Shown piece after piece: positions 1 to 8,073 of a stretch of 64,000 bases of DNA. The DNA is from Chitinophaga sp. LS1 (lineage in GTDB: Bacteria; Bacteroidota; Bacteroidia; Chitinophagales; Chitinophagaceae), in the NCBI RefSeq assembly GCF_034274695.1, contig NZ_CP128362.1:5520501-5584500 (forward strand). Direction: 5' to 3'. Within the stretch, counting starts at the first letter, position 1. Each line of letters starts with the position of its first letter. A program made the position numbers and the translations under genes. Below the pieces are notes generated by a model. The model saw only the letters and a program-made list of their open reading frames with translations. It was not told the DNA's origin and did not search any database.

Positions 1-99
1 GGGAGAGATTGTGGTAAACCAGGTAAGGATGCATATGGATGGCAAATAGATTGCGTACGTGGGCCTCTATTTTCACCAGCAATGATGCGTATGGCATTA

Positions 100-786
100 T
101 TATGGATTTTCAAGATTAATAGCCTGAGTGCGCTTACCCCATTTGTATTGATGGGTCCAATATGCCACTTTCATAGAAAGAATTCCAATACCGGCACCCA
201 GCAATACATCAGAAATGTAATGGCGGTTATTCGCCATTCTAAGCATGCCTACGCCACTGGCTAATCCATAGGCAGCATAGGGCATCCAGTGAAACCGGTC
301 TTTGTATTCTTCACTGAGCAGGGTGGCAGCGGCAAATGCCTGTGCGGTATGTCCGGAAGGGAAGGAGTTATATGTAGAGCCATCCGGGCGAAGCTGATGT
401 GTGTATTTTTTCAGTACATAGACAGATCCCAGCATGAGCAGTTCGCCTTTCATGAGGATGGCCGATCGGTTCAGCAGGTCTGTTTTTGATTTTACTCCCG
501 CAGCATCCAGCCCATAAGCGATGACCAGTGGTGCAAACTGAAGGTAATTGTCTATACTGGTATGGAACTTTGGCATCATTTCATTCCTTTCCTCTACTAC
601 TTCCTTTTTGAATGCCTCGTTGCCATTGCCGTTAGAGGCGAGTCCTAAAACAGCCAATGTTAAAGGCAGACTGAGCTGCCGGACTGTAAATGCCGGATAA
701 GTACGAACAATGATGCTATCCCTTGTCTGGGCATGTACTAATGAGATAAAGCAGGTACAAAAATAAAATAGGAGACACTTTTTCAT
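100..786 (-). CDS. PAP2-family phosphatase, exported or membrane-bound
   Basis: A 228-residue phosphatidic acid phosphatase type 2 protein. All three parts of the catalytic signature are visible: KKYTHQLRP (residues 126-134), PSGH (143-146) and R183...H189...D193, where the two histidines and the aspartate form the vanadium-peroxidase-type active site. The first 19 residues are a signal peptide ending before Gln20. Hydrophobic segments near residues 38-52, 83-95 and 172-205 fit membrane attachment with the active site facing the periplasm. Family members dephosphorylate phosphatidate, undecaprenyl pyrophosphate or related lipids; which one cannot be read here. It is monocistronic, with an ATG start. 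Confidence 0.9.
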   Translation of the reverse strand: MKKCLLFYFCTCFISLVHAQTRDSIIVRTYPAFTVRQLSLPLTLAVLGLASNGNGNEAFKKEVVEERNEMMPKFHTSIDNYLQFAPLVIAYGLDAAGVKSKTDLLNRSAILMKGELLMLGSVYVLKKYTHQLRPDGSTYNSFPSGHTAQAFAAATLLSEEYKDRFHWMPYAAYGLASGVGMLRMANNRHYISDVLLGAGIGILSMKVAYWTHQYKWGKRTQAINLENP

Positions 787-1312
787 ATGCTACTTAGTTG
801 AAGTACAAAATTGAACCCCAATTTGGTAGAAATTCTGGATTGGGCTTCCAACATTTCTGCAAAATCACCAGGTAGCTTGCTGCCTGTGAAATACATGAAA
901 TCGGTGTGATAGTAAGCATGGTAGCTGTTTTTGGGGTGAGTCTGGCGCTGCTGGTATCCGGAAATGGATTGAAGCAGGTTAATATAGAAATGTTAAAGTT
1001 TATCAACTTACAGCGGATTAGAGGGCTGGATCCTCTCTTTATAGCTTATTACCAATAGCGTTTCCTACAAGGGATTACTTTATTTGTTTCAATATCCATC
1101 ATCCCGGCCGGTCCGCTAATGCCAGTAGTAATAACGGCAAACCCGTAATAAAGCCTCCAATTACAGTAACCGATAATGATGACAATAATCGGTATTGGTT
1201 GCTTCATTTGTGCACCCATTACCGATTACTGTGACCAATAGCATGAGGTCCGGTATAGCATCAATTGCCGGCTTCTGCTTAGGGTGCAGACGTAAGGCAT
1301 GTTGGTTAAATT
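787..1312. other. Intergenic region with inverted repeats and a possible ORF relic
   Basis: No convincing gene lies in these 526 bases. The forward strand holds an open stretch of about 46 codons from the ATG at 916 that begins with a hydrophobic segment (MVAVFGVSLALLVSG). It may be a decayed membrane-protein fragment, but I do not recognise it. At about 1164-1181 and 1218-1235 lies an imperfect 18-bp inverted repeat around CAGTAACCGATAAT, with a smaller ACCGAT/ATCGGT hairpin inside. The region has the look of decayed sequence between two genes on the minus strand. Confidence 0.4.
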
Positions 1313-2218
1313 TTAGCTGGCTGCCGGGCTCAATTTAAATTGTGTCAGGTTATTCATCGCCACTCCTATTACAATAACTGTTATGCCAATAGCCTGACCG
1401 AAAGAGAGGGCTTCGCCTGCAATCAGGGTGCCCGCCAGTACCGCTACGATAGGGTTAATGAACGTGTGTGTACTTACCATAGCCGGAGGCTTGATGGATA
1501 ACAACCAGATAAAAGACAAATGGGCCAATATCGAACCAAAGAAGATGAGGTATACCAGCGCACTCCAGGATGCCAATGGAATTGCTCCCCATTGAATAAC
1601 GTGCCATTCTCCCTGTACGGTGGCGATGATTAAGCTAATCACTCCGCCGATAAACAGTTGTTGTGAAACGTTCATCAATAGTGAGGCTTTTGTCGGTTTT
1701 TTGGAATGAAATGCACCCAATACCCATACGATCGTTCCAAAGATCATGACCATGAAACCTACTGTTCTGGCGTGATCCATACCTGCCTGCACCGCCAGAC
1801 TGTCTCTGAAAAAGATCAATAGTCCTACAAAACCGATGATAATTCCAAGTACGGATATCTTATTCGCAAAGTAGAATTTCCAGCTTTTTTTGTCGATGAG
1901 CATGAACCAGAAGGGTTCCAGTGCGGCCACAATCGCTGCTTCTGTGGATGTAATGTATTGCTCCGCATAGGTCAGGCTACCGATACCCATGGTCAGGATT
2001 AAGATGCCGGAAATGCTGTTTTGTTTCCATGTTTCAAATCCTGTTGGCTTTTCTCCCTTATATATAAGCCAGGATAAAAGCAGGACGCCTGCGGTAGTGA
2101 ATCGGAGTCCTAATAGAATAAATGGTGGAAAGCCTTTGAGGGCATAGGAAATGCCTAAGAAGGTGGTACCCCAGATAATGTAAATGCATAAGAATGCTGA
2201 GATTTCTTTCAGTTTCAT
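1313..2218 (-). CDS. EamA/DMT-family transporter
   Basis: About 301 residues forming ten hydrophobic segments as two EamA repeats, as in drug/metabolite-transporter exporters of the RhaT/YdcZ type. The N-terminal repeat contains the typical IIWGTTFLGI segment just after the start. The C-terminal repeat ends in GQAIGITVIVIGVAMNNL. Such inner-membrane proteins usually export amino acids or other small metabolites; the substrate is unknown. An upstream TTG at 2230 is also in frame, but the ATG at 2218 is the more natural start. No partner gene is adjacent. Confidence 0.88.
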   Translation of the reverse strand: MKLKEISAFLCIYIIWGTTFLGISYALKGFPPFILLGLRFTTAGVLLLSWLIYKGEKPTGFETWKQNSISGILILTMGIGSLTYAEQYITSTEAAIVAALEPFWFMLIDKKSWKFYFANKISVLGIIIGFVGLLIFFRDSLAVQAGMDHARTVGFMVMIFGTIVWVLGAFHSKKPTKASLLMNVSQQLFIGGVISLIIATVQGEWHVIQWGAIPLASWSALVYLIFFGSILAHLSFIWLLSIKPPAMVSTHTFINPIVAVLAGTLIAGEALSFGQAIGITVIVIGVAMNNLTQFKLSPAAS

Positions 2219-2508
2219 GAAAAATGGCAATAGGTATCCCTTGCGGAATTAGATAAGAAAATAAAAGAGTGTGTAGATAGTGAATAGATCAGAACAATGT
2301 AACCGGGTAGTTACATCTGGTGTCTTAAGACGGCTGTTCTGAATGCAGATTTCATGTTGGACTTATTAGTAATAATAGGGTGCAAAGGTAGGGGTTGAAT
2401 ATCAGAATTGCAAATTACAAATTACAAAGTAGTGTATCATTTTGAATTTAGTCAAGCAGGCCGCAGGCCCCTGCGATAACTTAATCGACCCCTACCAGCA
2501 ACCATTTA

Positions 2509-2874
2509 TTAATGCTTGCAGAAATAAATATTCCTGACATGGGCGGTAATGATTAATACAGCACCGGCTAATTTGCACAGAATCTCGGCAAACTGGCCAT
2601 GCATAAAATTCCCTGCTATCATCAATAGTAAGCCAATAATGAAGTACAATACCAACGACAACCGGTGGTGGTGTTTGCGATAGCCCCTGATCAAAGCCCA
2701 GCTTCCTGCACACATGGATAAGACAATCGTCAGTACTTCCAGCAGTTTATTCTCAATAAACTCAACGCCACACAAAGTCAGTGTTGTAAATAGCAAGGGT
2801 AATAGCACACAATGTATGGCACAGGCTAATGATGCTCCAATTCCGATAGCATCCCATCCTTTATTCATAAGCAT
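2509..2874 (-). CDS. MerC-domain membrane protein
   Basis: A 121-residue protein with four predicted transmembrane helices. The first carries the cysteine pair ACAIHC in the arrangement typical of MerC-domain proteins. In mercury operons MerC moves Hg(II) across the inner membrane. In Bacteroidota the domain is common outside mer operons and its role is uncertain. No merA, merP or merR is nearby, so mercury resistance is not supported here. The C-terminus ends in YFCKH, offering another possible metal ligand. ATG codons at 2874 and 2868 are both possible starts. The upstream region has a promoter and repeated motifs (see 2967-3009). Confidence 0.8.
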   Translation of the reverse strand: MLMNKGWDAIGIGASLACAIHCVLLPLLFTTLTLCGVEFIENKLLEVLTIVLSMCAGSWALIRGYRKHHHRLSLVLYFIIGLLLMIAGNFMHGQFAEILCKLAGAVLIITAHVRNIYFCKH

Positions 2875-2906
2875 TCACATTTTTTCAGACATTTTGTACG
2901 CCTGCG

Positions 2907-2931
2907 GCCTGCAACATCAATTGATGCAGGC
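2907..2931. promoter_or_regulatory. Imperfect palindrome upstream of the MerC gene
   Basis: The outer arms GCCT/AGGC and inner arms CATCAA/TTGATG form a near-symmetric 25-bp element. It lies in the probable 5' untranslated region of the MerC gene, between its promoter and its start codon. It could be an operator or an RNA hairpin. The regulator is unknown. Confidence 0.35.
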
Positions 2932-2966
2932 CTGGATTTAAATAAACGGTATATCTATTGCATCGG

Positions 2967-3009
2967 TGTTGCAAATATAGTAACGATTGTTAAACAATGT
3001 TGCAAATAT
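2967..3009 (-). promoter_or_regulatory. Promoter and repeated operator-like motifs for the MerC gene
   Basis: On the minus strand TATATTTG (2979-2972) matches the Bacteroidota TAnnTTTG element. The forward sequence TGTTGCAAATAT occurs twice, at 2967-2978 and 2998-3009, as direct repeats exactly 31 bp apart (three helical turns). Between them is the perfect palindrome ATTGTTAAACAAT (2986-2998). This spacing suggests cooperative binding by a regulator; a Fur-family metal sensor is a guess from the MerC context only. Confidence 0.45.
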
Positions 3010-3127
3010 TTTTATTTTCTTGTAAATCAACCAAATACATGACTGATCCTAATCAATCTTTTGCTTGCCGGCCATCATTTCCCGCCATCTATACCCTTGG
3101 TAACTTCATATTGTAAACCCGTACATC

Positions 3128-3274
3128 ATGAAAAAGTACATCAAAGCAATCTCCTTTATTGCATGTCTGACAATAATTGGAAACACGGTCAATTTCTTAT
3201 TAACTAAAACGGTGAAAGGTAGAAAGGTTGCTGCCGGATACAAAACCATGCAGTGCCTGGACGTGCTGGAATAA
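3128..3274 (+). CDS. Small hypothetical membrane peptide (48 aa)
   Basis: ATG followed by 48 codons, too short for usual ORF cut-offs. The peptide starts MKKYIKAISFIACLTIIG, a basic N-terminus followed by a hydrophobic segment resembling a signal peptide or single membrane helix. The remainder is basic (TKTVKGRKVAAGYKT) and contains Cys43. It lies about 120 bp after the MerC promoter repeats in divergent orientation. No family is recognised. The coding assignment rests only on the start, the signal-like N-terminus and the location. Confidence 0.4.
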   Translation: MKKYIKAISFIACLTIIGNTVNFLLTKTVKGRKVAAGYKTMQCLDVLE

Positions 3275-3449
3275 AAATGATTTCGATAGCAATAATGATT
3301 GACAGATTACCCGTGAAGATGTGATGGTCATTATCGTTTCAGGAGCCAAATGCTGGTTACTTTTAGGTGCTAAAATGCTTCGATTTGAAGTTCATACAGC
3401 ATTTTGTTCCAAAGGTTACGGTGGGTGGATTTCTCTACCCACTCTTTTC

Positions 3450-3457
3450 TATCTTTG
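3450..3457 (+). promoter_or_regulatory. TAnnTTTG promoter element of cysQ
   Basis: TATCTTTG matches the Bacteroidota -7 consensus and is followed by only four bases (CCAC) before the cysQ ATG. Transcription should start at or within a base or two of the start codon, giving a leaderless message. Confidence 0.6.
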
Positions 3458-3461
3458 CCAC

Positions 3462-4223
3462 ATGATGAGGCAATTATTAGAAATCGCAAATAAGGCTGCT
3501 ATTGAGGCAGGAAAGGCTATTTTAGATGTATACCATTCGGATAATTTCGATACTGAAAAAAAAGCAGACGAATCTCCCGTTACGGCTGCTGACAAAGCTG
3601 CTCACACTATTATCTCCCAAATATTAGCACAGACGGATCTCCCTATTTTATCAGAAGAAGGCAAACACCAGGATTTTCAAATAAGATCTGCATGGGAATA
3701 TTACTGGTTGGTAGATCCGCTGGATGGTACTAAGGAGTTTATCAATAAAAATGGAGAATTCACCGTCAATATAGCATTGATGCATCATAATAAACCTGTG
3801 GGCGGCGTGGTGTATGCCCCTGTATTGGGAGATCTTTATTATGGGAGTGAGGAGACGGGGGTATATAAAAATGATCACGCAATTCCTCCTTTAAAATCCA
3901 GACGCACTTTACAGGAGCTATTAATTAAACCTTCTATCACCATCATCGCTTCCCGTTCTCATTTATCAGACGAAACAAAACAATTCATCTCTCAATTCTC
4001 CAACGTTACACTTACCTCCATGGGCAGCTCTCTCAAATTCATGCTCCTGGTGGAAGACAAAGCCGATCTGTACCCACGCCTCTTCCCAACTATGGAATGG
4101 GACACTGCTGCAGCACACGCTATATTAAACGCATCTAACCGGGGCGTTTATCATACCACTGTCAAAGAAGAACTCACTTATAACAAGCCCGAACTCACCA
4201 ATTCCTATTTTCTGTCATATTAA
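3462..4223 (+). CDS. cysQ: 3'(2'),5'-bisphosphate nucleotidase CysQ
   Basis: A 253-residue inositol-monophosphatase-fold enzyme. It removes the 3' phosphate of adenosine 3',5'-bisphosphate, a by-product of sulfate assimilation and of phosphopantetheine transfer. The magnesium-binding signature WLVDPLDGTKEF and the upstream acidic ILSEEG segment are present, with the second motif MEWDTAAAHAIL near the C-terminus. The open frame extends back to 3321, but that part is unlike the family. ATG 3462 or 3465 gives the normal N-terminus and lies just after a promoter element, so no Shine-Dalgarno leader is expected. Confidence 0.93.
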   Translation: MMRQLLEIANKAAIEAGKAILDVYHSDNFDTEKKADESPVTAADKAAHTIISQILAQTDLPILSEEGKHQDFQIRSAWEYYWLVDPLDGTKEFINKNGEFTVNIALMHHNKPVGGVVYAPVLGDLYYGSEETGVYKNDHAIPPLKSRRTLQELLIKPSITIIASRSHLSDETKQFISQFSNVTLTSMGSSLKFMLLVEDKADLYPRLFPTMEWDTAAAHAILNASNRGVYHTTVKEELTYNKPELTNSYFLSY

Positions 4224-4267
4224 TTATATTAACTGATATTTATCATAGATAGTTGTTTCCTTGTTGG

Positions 4268-4281
4268 TTGACAGCCATCAA
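4268..4281. promoter_or_regulatory. FNR/CRP-type binding site
   Basis: TTGACAGCCATCAA fits the FNR-type half-site pattern TTGAY-N4-ATCAA with one change from the classic consensus. Its centre lies about 42 bp before the start site predicted from the TAGTTTTG element at 4304, the position used by class II activators. The gene it precedes encodes a CRP-fold regulator, so autoregulation is plausible. Confidence 0.55.
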
Positions 4282-4303
4282 CTAATAGGTCTGCGATTGT
4301 GCG

Positions 4304-4311
4304 TAGTTTTG
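4304..4311 (+). promoter_or_regulatory. TAnnTTTG promoter of the receiver-CRP gene
   Basis: TAGTTTTG matches the Bacteroidota -7 consensus. The predicted start near 4316 lies after the GTG at 4313, which argues against that GTG and for the ATG at 4340. Confidence 0.55.
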
Positions 4312-4339
4312 AGTGAACTCAAAAAAAATCCACAGCTGT

Positions 4340-5338
4340 ATGTCTACTATTCTTGTTATCGAAGATAACACTGCTGTACGGGAGGAAATTGTTGAAATAC
4401 TTGGGCTGGCAAATTATATGGTATTAGAGGCAGTTGACGGTAAAGAGGGGATATTGCTTGCTGAAGAAAAACATCCTGACCTTATTATTTGTGACCTGAC
4501 TTTACCCATTTTAGATGGGTTTGTCGTCCTCCAGGTATTGAATAATAATAAGGAAACCAGTAGTATTCCATTTATTTTTCTAACGTCGAGGTCCGACCGG
4601 GCAGAGGTTCGGAGAGGCATGGACCTTGGTGCAGATGATTATATTACCAAGCCCTTTGAATCATCGGAACTGTTAAACTCGATAGAATGCAGACTCAAAA
4701 AATCTGCGGTAAAAAAAGGGAATCTCCTGTTGGACGATCCTTTGCAGGACCTGATCCGAAACCGGAATATCCGTTATTATAAAAACAAACAACTCATTTA
4801 CCAGGAGGGCAATCATCCTTCCTGTCTGTTCTATATCTTAAAAGGAAAAGTTAAAACTTTCAAGGTATGTGAAGATGGCCGTGAACTTATCACTGCACTT
4901 TATAATGAAGGTTTTCTTGGCCATGTGGCTATTATTAATAAAACCAGTTACCACGAAAGCGCTGAAGCGGTAGACGATGTAGAACTGGCTGTGATACCGA
5001 ATGCCGACTTTGACCGCATGGTCACTGAAAACAACTATGCCCAGAATCAGCTTATAAAGATCCTCGCCCAGAATGTAGATGATAAAGAAGGACAATTACT
5101 AAAAGTGGCATATGATTCACTAAGAAAAAAGACGGCGGACACCCTACTGGCTGTCAATAAGAAATATAACAACGAAGGCATTCGCATTAGCAGAAGTAAC
5201 CTGGCGGCTCTGGCCGGCGTGGCGAAAGAATCCTTTGCCCGTACATTGTCCGACTTCAGGGATGAGCAGCTGATTGACATCAAGAAAGGAGTCATTTATA
5301 TTCTGGATGTAGATAAACTAAGCAGAGTCATTTATTAG
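4340..5338 (+). CDS. Response-regulator receiver / CRP-FNR fusion regulator
   Basis: A 332-residue cytoplasmic transcription factor in three parts. Residues 1-120 are a CheY-like receiver with acidic pair E8/D9, phosphoacceptor D52, T82 and K104. Residues about 145-235 are a cyclic-nucleotide-binding fold resembling CRP/FNR sensors. Residues about 260-325 are a CRP-type helix-turn-helix (IRISRSNLAALAGVAKESFARTL). No FNR-type cysteine cluster is seen, so direct oxygen sensing by Fe-S is not supported. The fusion would join phosphorelay input to a CRP effector. No histidine kinase is adjacent. Two UspA genes follow in the same direction. An in-frame GTG at 4313 is less likely as start because it precedes the predicted transcription start. 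Confidence 0.88.
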   Translation: MSTILVIEDNTAVREEIVEILGLANYMVLEAVDGKEGILLAEEKHPDLIICDLTLPILDGFVVLQVLNNNKETSSIPFIFLTSRSDRAEVRRGMDLGADDYITKPFESSELLNSIECRLKKSAVKKGNLLLDDPLQDLIRNRNIRYYKNKQLIYQEGNHPSCLFYILKGKVKTFKVCEDGRELITALYNEGFLGHVAIINKTSYHESAEAVDDVELAVIPNADFDRMVTENNYAQNQLIKILAQNVDDKEGQLLKVAYDSLRKKTADTLLAVNKKYNNEGIRISRSNLAALAGVAKESFARTLSDFRDEQLIDIKKGVIYILDVDKLSRVIY

Positions 5339-5344
5339 ATTGAT

Positions 5345-5372
5345 GACGGTCATATTTATTGCCGTCTCTTTT
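5345..5372 (+). terminator. Weak intrinsic terminator after the receiver-CRP gene
   Basis: GACGG pairs with CCGTC over a 12-base loop, followed by TCTTTT. The short stem may only attenuate readthrough into the UspA gene. The same place holds the palindrome ATGACGGTCAT (5344-5354), which could instead be an operator. Confidence 0.35.
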
Positions 5373-5420
5373 AATGAAATTGAAGGCGTTCCCCAATTAT
5401 TCATTTCTTAATTCAACGCC

Positions 5421-6230
5421 ATGAGAAAAGTAATCGTTGCCTTTGATGGTACACATTATTCTAATGGAGCAATTGGATTGGCTAAAAAATTGAATGAAAG
5501 TGAAAAGATCCTATTGGTTGGCGCCTTCCTGCCTGAACTTGATTTTTCGGGACTTGGGTATGTATTTGGAGGCGGAGGGCTCTATGTTCCATTACAGATT
5601 GAAATTGATGAAGAAAAGGTAGATGAAAATATTCAGCTGTTCGAAGAGGAGTGTGTCAGGAATAACATTGAATTCCGTATACACAAAGATCATTCGCCGC
5701 ATGCCATTTCGAAATTGCAGAAAGAGAGTAGGTTTGCAGATCTCATGATACTGGGTAGCCAGAAATTTTATGAGAATCTACGGCTGGAAGTACCCAGCGA
5801 ATACCTGCGCGATGTGTTGCATGATACAGAATGTCCCGTTATCGTAGCGCCGGAAAAGTTCGACTATCCGGAGAATGTCATACTTGCATATGATGGCACC
5901 CGGTCATCGGTATTCGCCATCAAAATGTTTTCTTACCTCTTTAGTGATCTCTGTGATTGCAGTACCACATTGGTATATGCTACGCATAAGCATCAGCCCG
6001 AGATACCGGATGAAGATTATATCAGGGAGCTGGCAGGCCGGCATTACAATAATCTTACTTTTCTGCAGTTAGAACTGCAGGAGATGGGTCAGTTTTTAGA
6101 AGGCATTTCCAGGCCAATGCTGGTAACAGGGGCTTTTGGAAGGTCGGGTTTGTCTAATCTGTTTAAGAGAAGTTTTTGCACCAGTTACATTTCAGAGTAC
6201 AGGTATCCTGTATTTATTGCGCATAAATAA
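5421..6230 (+). CDS. Tandem-domain universal stress protein (UspA) 1
   Basis: A 269-residue protein made of two UspA folds, roughly residues 1-145 and 150-269. The first begins RKVIVAFDGTHYSNGAIGLA, and the second has ILAYDGTRSSVFAIKMFSYL. Both keep the aspartate that contacts nucleotide in the family. The C-terminal MLVTGAFGRSGLSNLFKRS segment resembles the G-x-x-G ATP loop of ATP-binding UspA proteins. The first domain carries a glycine-rich loop (GGGG). The family acts in the cytoplasm under starvation, hypoxia or redox stress, often through partner proteins. It sits 82 bp after the receiver-CRP gene and 24 bp before a second paralogue, so the three probably form a stress module. Confidence 0.87.
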   Translation: MRKVIVAFDGTHYSNGAIGLAKKLNESEKILLVGAFLPELDFSGLGYVFGGGGLYVPLQIEIDEEKVDENIQLFEEECVRNNIEFRIHKDHSPHAISKLQKESRFADLMILGSQKFYENLRLEVPSEYLRDVLHDTECPVIVAPEKFDYPENVILAYDGTRSSVFAIKMFSYLFSDLCDCSTTLVYATHKHQPEIPDEDYIRELAGRHYNNLTFLQLELQEMGQFLEGISRPMLVTGAFGRSGLSNLFKRSFCTSYISEYRYPVFIAHK

Positions 6231-6254
6231 AGCGTTATTTTAAATTTCACGGTT

Positions 6255-7034
6255 ATGAAAAAAATAGTGGCTGTTTTCGACGGGTCAAAGTTTAGTGACA
6301 GTACCCTGCAATATGCAATAAGAATGGGGTTGCAACATAATGCGACCATTACAGGTGTTTTTGCACAGAAGATGGAATTTGCCTATGCCGGTGGCGGAGG
6401 CAGGAGAAGCGTGGATGGGAGTGCGCAGTTTGAACATGCCTGTCAGCATGCGGGTATTCATTACAATGTACGCAGAGGAAGTGATGCGGTTACCCAGAGT
6501 ATTTTGAAAGAAAGCAGGTATGCGGATATGCTGCTGATAGATGCGAGTGAAACAATGAACCCTTTTACAGAAGAATCGCCGACACCTTTTGTAAAAGATA
6601 TTCTGGCGAATGCAAAGTGCCCGGTATTATTGTTACCCAGACATTTTACGGATGTACGGAAGATCTGCTGGTTGTATGATGGTTCTCCGGTTTCCATTTT
6701 TGCATTTAAGATGTTTTCTTATATCCTGCCGGTGTTTAATGCGTTGCCATTGAATGTGGTGACGGTACAGCCAGGAACGCATGCGCAGGAATTGCCGTAT
6801 GAGGGCATGGTGAAAGAGTTGATCGGGATGCATGCGCCGCAGGCCCATTTTATATCCTTGAAAGGGCAGCCGGAGGTAGAGATCGCTCATTATCTGAAAG
6901 AGCAGGCAATGGAATCACTCGTTATATTGGGAGCGTATCAGCGGAATGCCTTGTCCATGTTATTCAGGCCCAGTATGGCGGATATATTGGTGAGAGAACA
7001 CCAGTGGCCACTGTTTATAGCACATAATAAATAG
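6255..7034 (+). CDS. Tandem-domain universal stress protein (UspA) 2
   Basis: A 259-residue paralogue of the preceding gene with the same two-domain plan: MKKIVAVFDGSKFSDSTLQYA opens domain 1 and CWLYDGSPVSIFAFKMFSYI opens domain 2. The end of domain 2 (VILGAYQRNALSMLFRPS) keeps the position of the nucleotide loop, but its glycines are partly replaced (AYQRNA rather than AFGRSG). The two proteins may therefore differ in nucleotide binding. The 24-bp gap implies cotranscription with UspA 1. The duplication is old, as similarity is mostly in motifs. A hairpin terminator lies about 120 bp downstream. Confidence 0.87.
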   Translation: MKKIVAVFDGSKFSDSTLQYAIRMGLQHNATITGVFAQKMEFAYAGGGGRRSVDGSAQFEHACQHAGIHYNVRRGSDAVTQSILKESRYADMLLIDASETMNPFTEESPTPFVKDILANAKCPVLLLPRHFTDVRKICWLYDGSPVSIFAFKMFSYILPVFNALPLNVVTVQPGTHAQELPYEGMVKELIGMHAPQAHFISLKGQPEVEIAHYLKEQAMESLVILGAYQRNALSMLFRPSMADILVREHQWPLFIAHNK

Positions 7035-7096
7035 GGTACATGTAAGTGTGATTGAAGAGGAGACTTTATAAAAGAGGATGAATTAAAAATAAATAA

Positions 7097-7187
7097 AAGC
7101 ACTGAGCATCGCATAAAGGATTATCTGCCTCCATCAGGTATCCGAAATAGAAGAGGGTATATCAAAAGTTTGATACACCCTCTTTTT
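7097..7187 (+). terminator. Intrinsic terminator with conserved 5' module
   Basis: The stem GAGGGT-A-TATCAA pairs with TTGATA-C-ACCCTC (7153-7182) and is followed by TTTTT. The 50 bases before it (ACTGAGCATCGCATAAAGGA onward) recur in altered form at 18468 and 51750, also just before terminators. The element therefore looks like a repeated 3'-end module rather than a one-off. It can serve the UspA genes and, in reverse, the lipoprotein gene at 7192. Confidence 0.6.
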
Positions 7188-7191
7188 AATT

Positions 7192-7847
7192 TTATTGAAT
7201 CATAAACTGAAACTGATTACTTATCTGCTTACTATCATCCACCAGCACATTATACACTATCAATGTATACGTTCCTGCCGGCAAACCTGACTTTAACCGC
7301 AATTGTATTACATGACTTCCCATCGTCCGGTAAAAGGCCGTAGATGCTGTTTCACAATCAGTCGTAGACCTGCTCAGTTCTACATCAATAGACCTTACAA
7401 TCATTCCCTGGCTGTCACTGATGCTCATATGGGTTTGCACCACTTTAATAGGAATATTGTAAATGTAAGGAGCGAACACATTGAAACCCGCTACACCAAA
7501 ATTTCCCCAGAAGTAGTCACCTCCATCTTTACATCGTAGGTGCTCAGGTGTTCCAGCCCCTCTGTCAGGTGCATGGTATCGCCTGTAATGGTAAGTTTTT
7601 TCCATTCAGTCCAGGCCTTGTCGCTGGTTTTGATGTAGGAAATGGTGGCGGTATAGCCATCCGGCGGAACGATGGTGCCATACTTACCTGTGAAAGTAAA
7701 TATGATCTCTTCCGGAGTTTTACTCACCAGTTTTAACCGGTGTCCATCTTTATACTCGGTAAGTGTTGGATCTACTGTTGTCTGATTGTCCTTTTTACAA
7801 GCCCCGAACAACAGGCTTGCCACAAACAAGAAAAATAGGTTACGCAT
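7192..7847 (-). pseudogene. Frameshifted lipoprotein with Ig/fibronectin-like domain
   Basis: The N-terminal part (7847-7491) starts with a lipoprotein signal peptide ending at the lipobox LLFGAC, then a beta-rich domain. The C-terminal part continues in the -1 frame down to 7192 (FGVAGFNVFAPYIYNIPIKV onward, ending NQFQFMIQ). The two frames overlap near 7490-7605, and joining them around a GGGGAAATTTT run (about 7496-7510) restores one protein of roughly 215 residues. Either one base has been lost in a homopolymer, making a pseudogene, or this is a sequencing error. No enzymatic motif is present; a cell-surface role is an inference from the lipobox. Confidence 0.6.
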
Positions 7848-8073
7848 AGGGTTATAAATTATTAAGGGGGTAAAAATATATTAAATTATTTTAATGTTAT
7901 AATAAATCTGGTCTAAATCAGCCCTGACAGGGAGAACGATCATTCCAAAAACTGATTATCCCCATATGTTGATTTCTTTTTCCAACTCTCTTTAATTTAA
8001 TCGGGACATTTGCCTCCGGACATGATAGATATATTTATTTTATCATTTGTTTAAAAGTTTAAAGAAATCAGAC

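Noticed and set aside
2509..2874. A mercury-resistance operon
   Set aside because: Only the MerC domain is present; merA, merR, merT and merP are missing.
8010..8073. NrdR boxes upstream of nrdB
   Set aside because: CCCCATATGTTG near 7960 is only a partial match and no second box at the right spacing was found.
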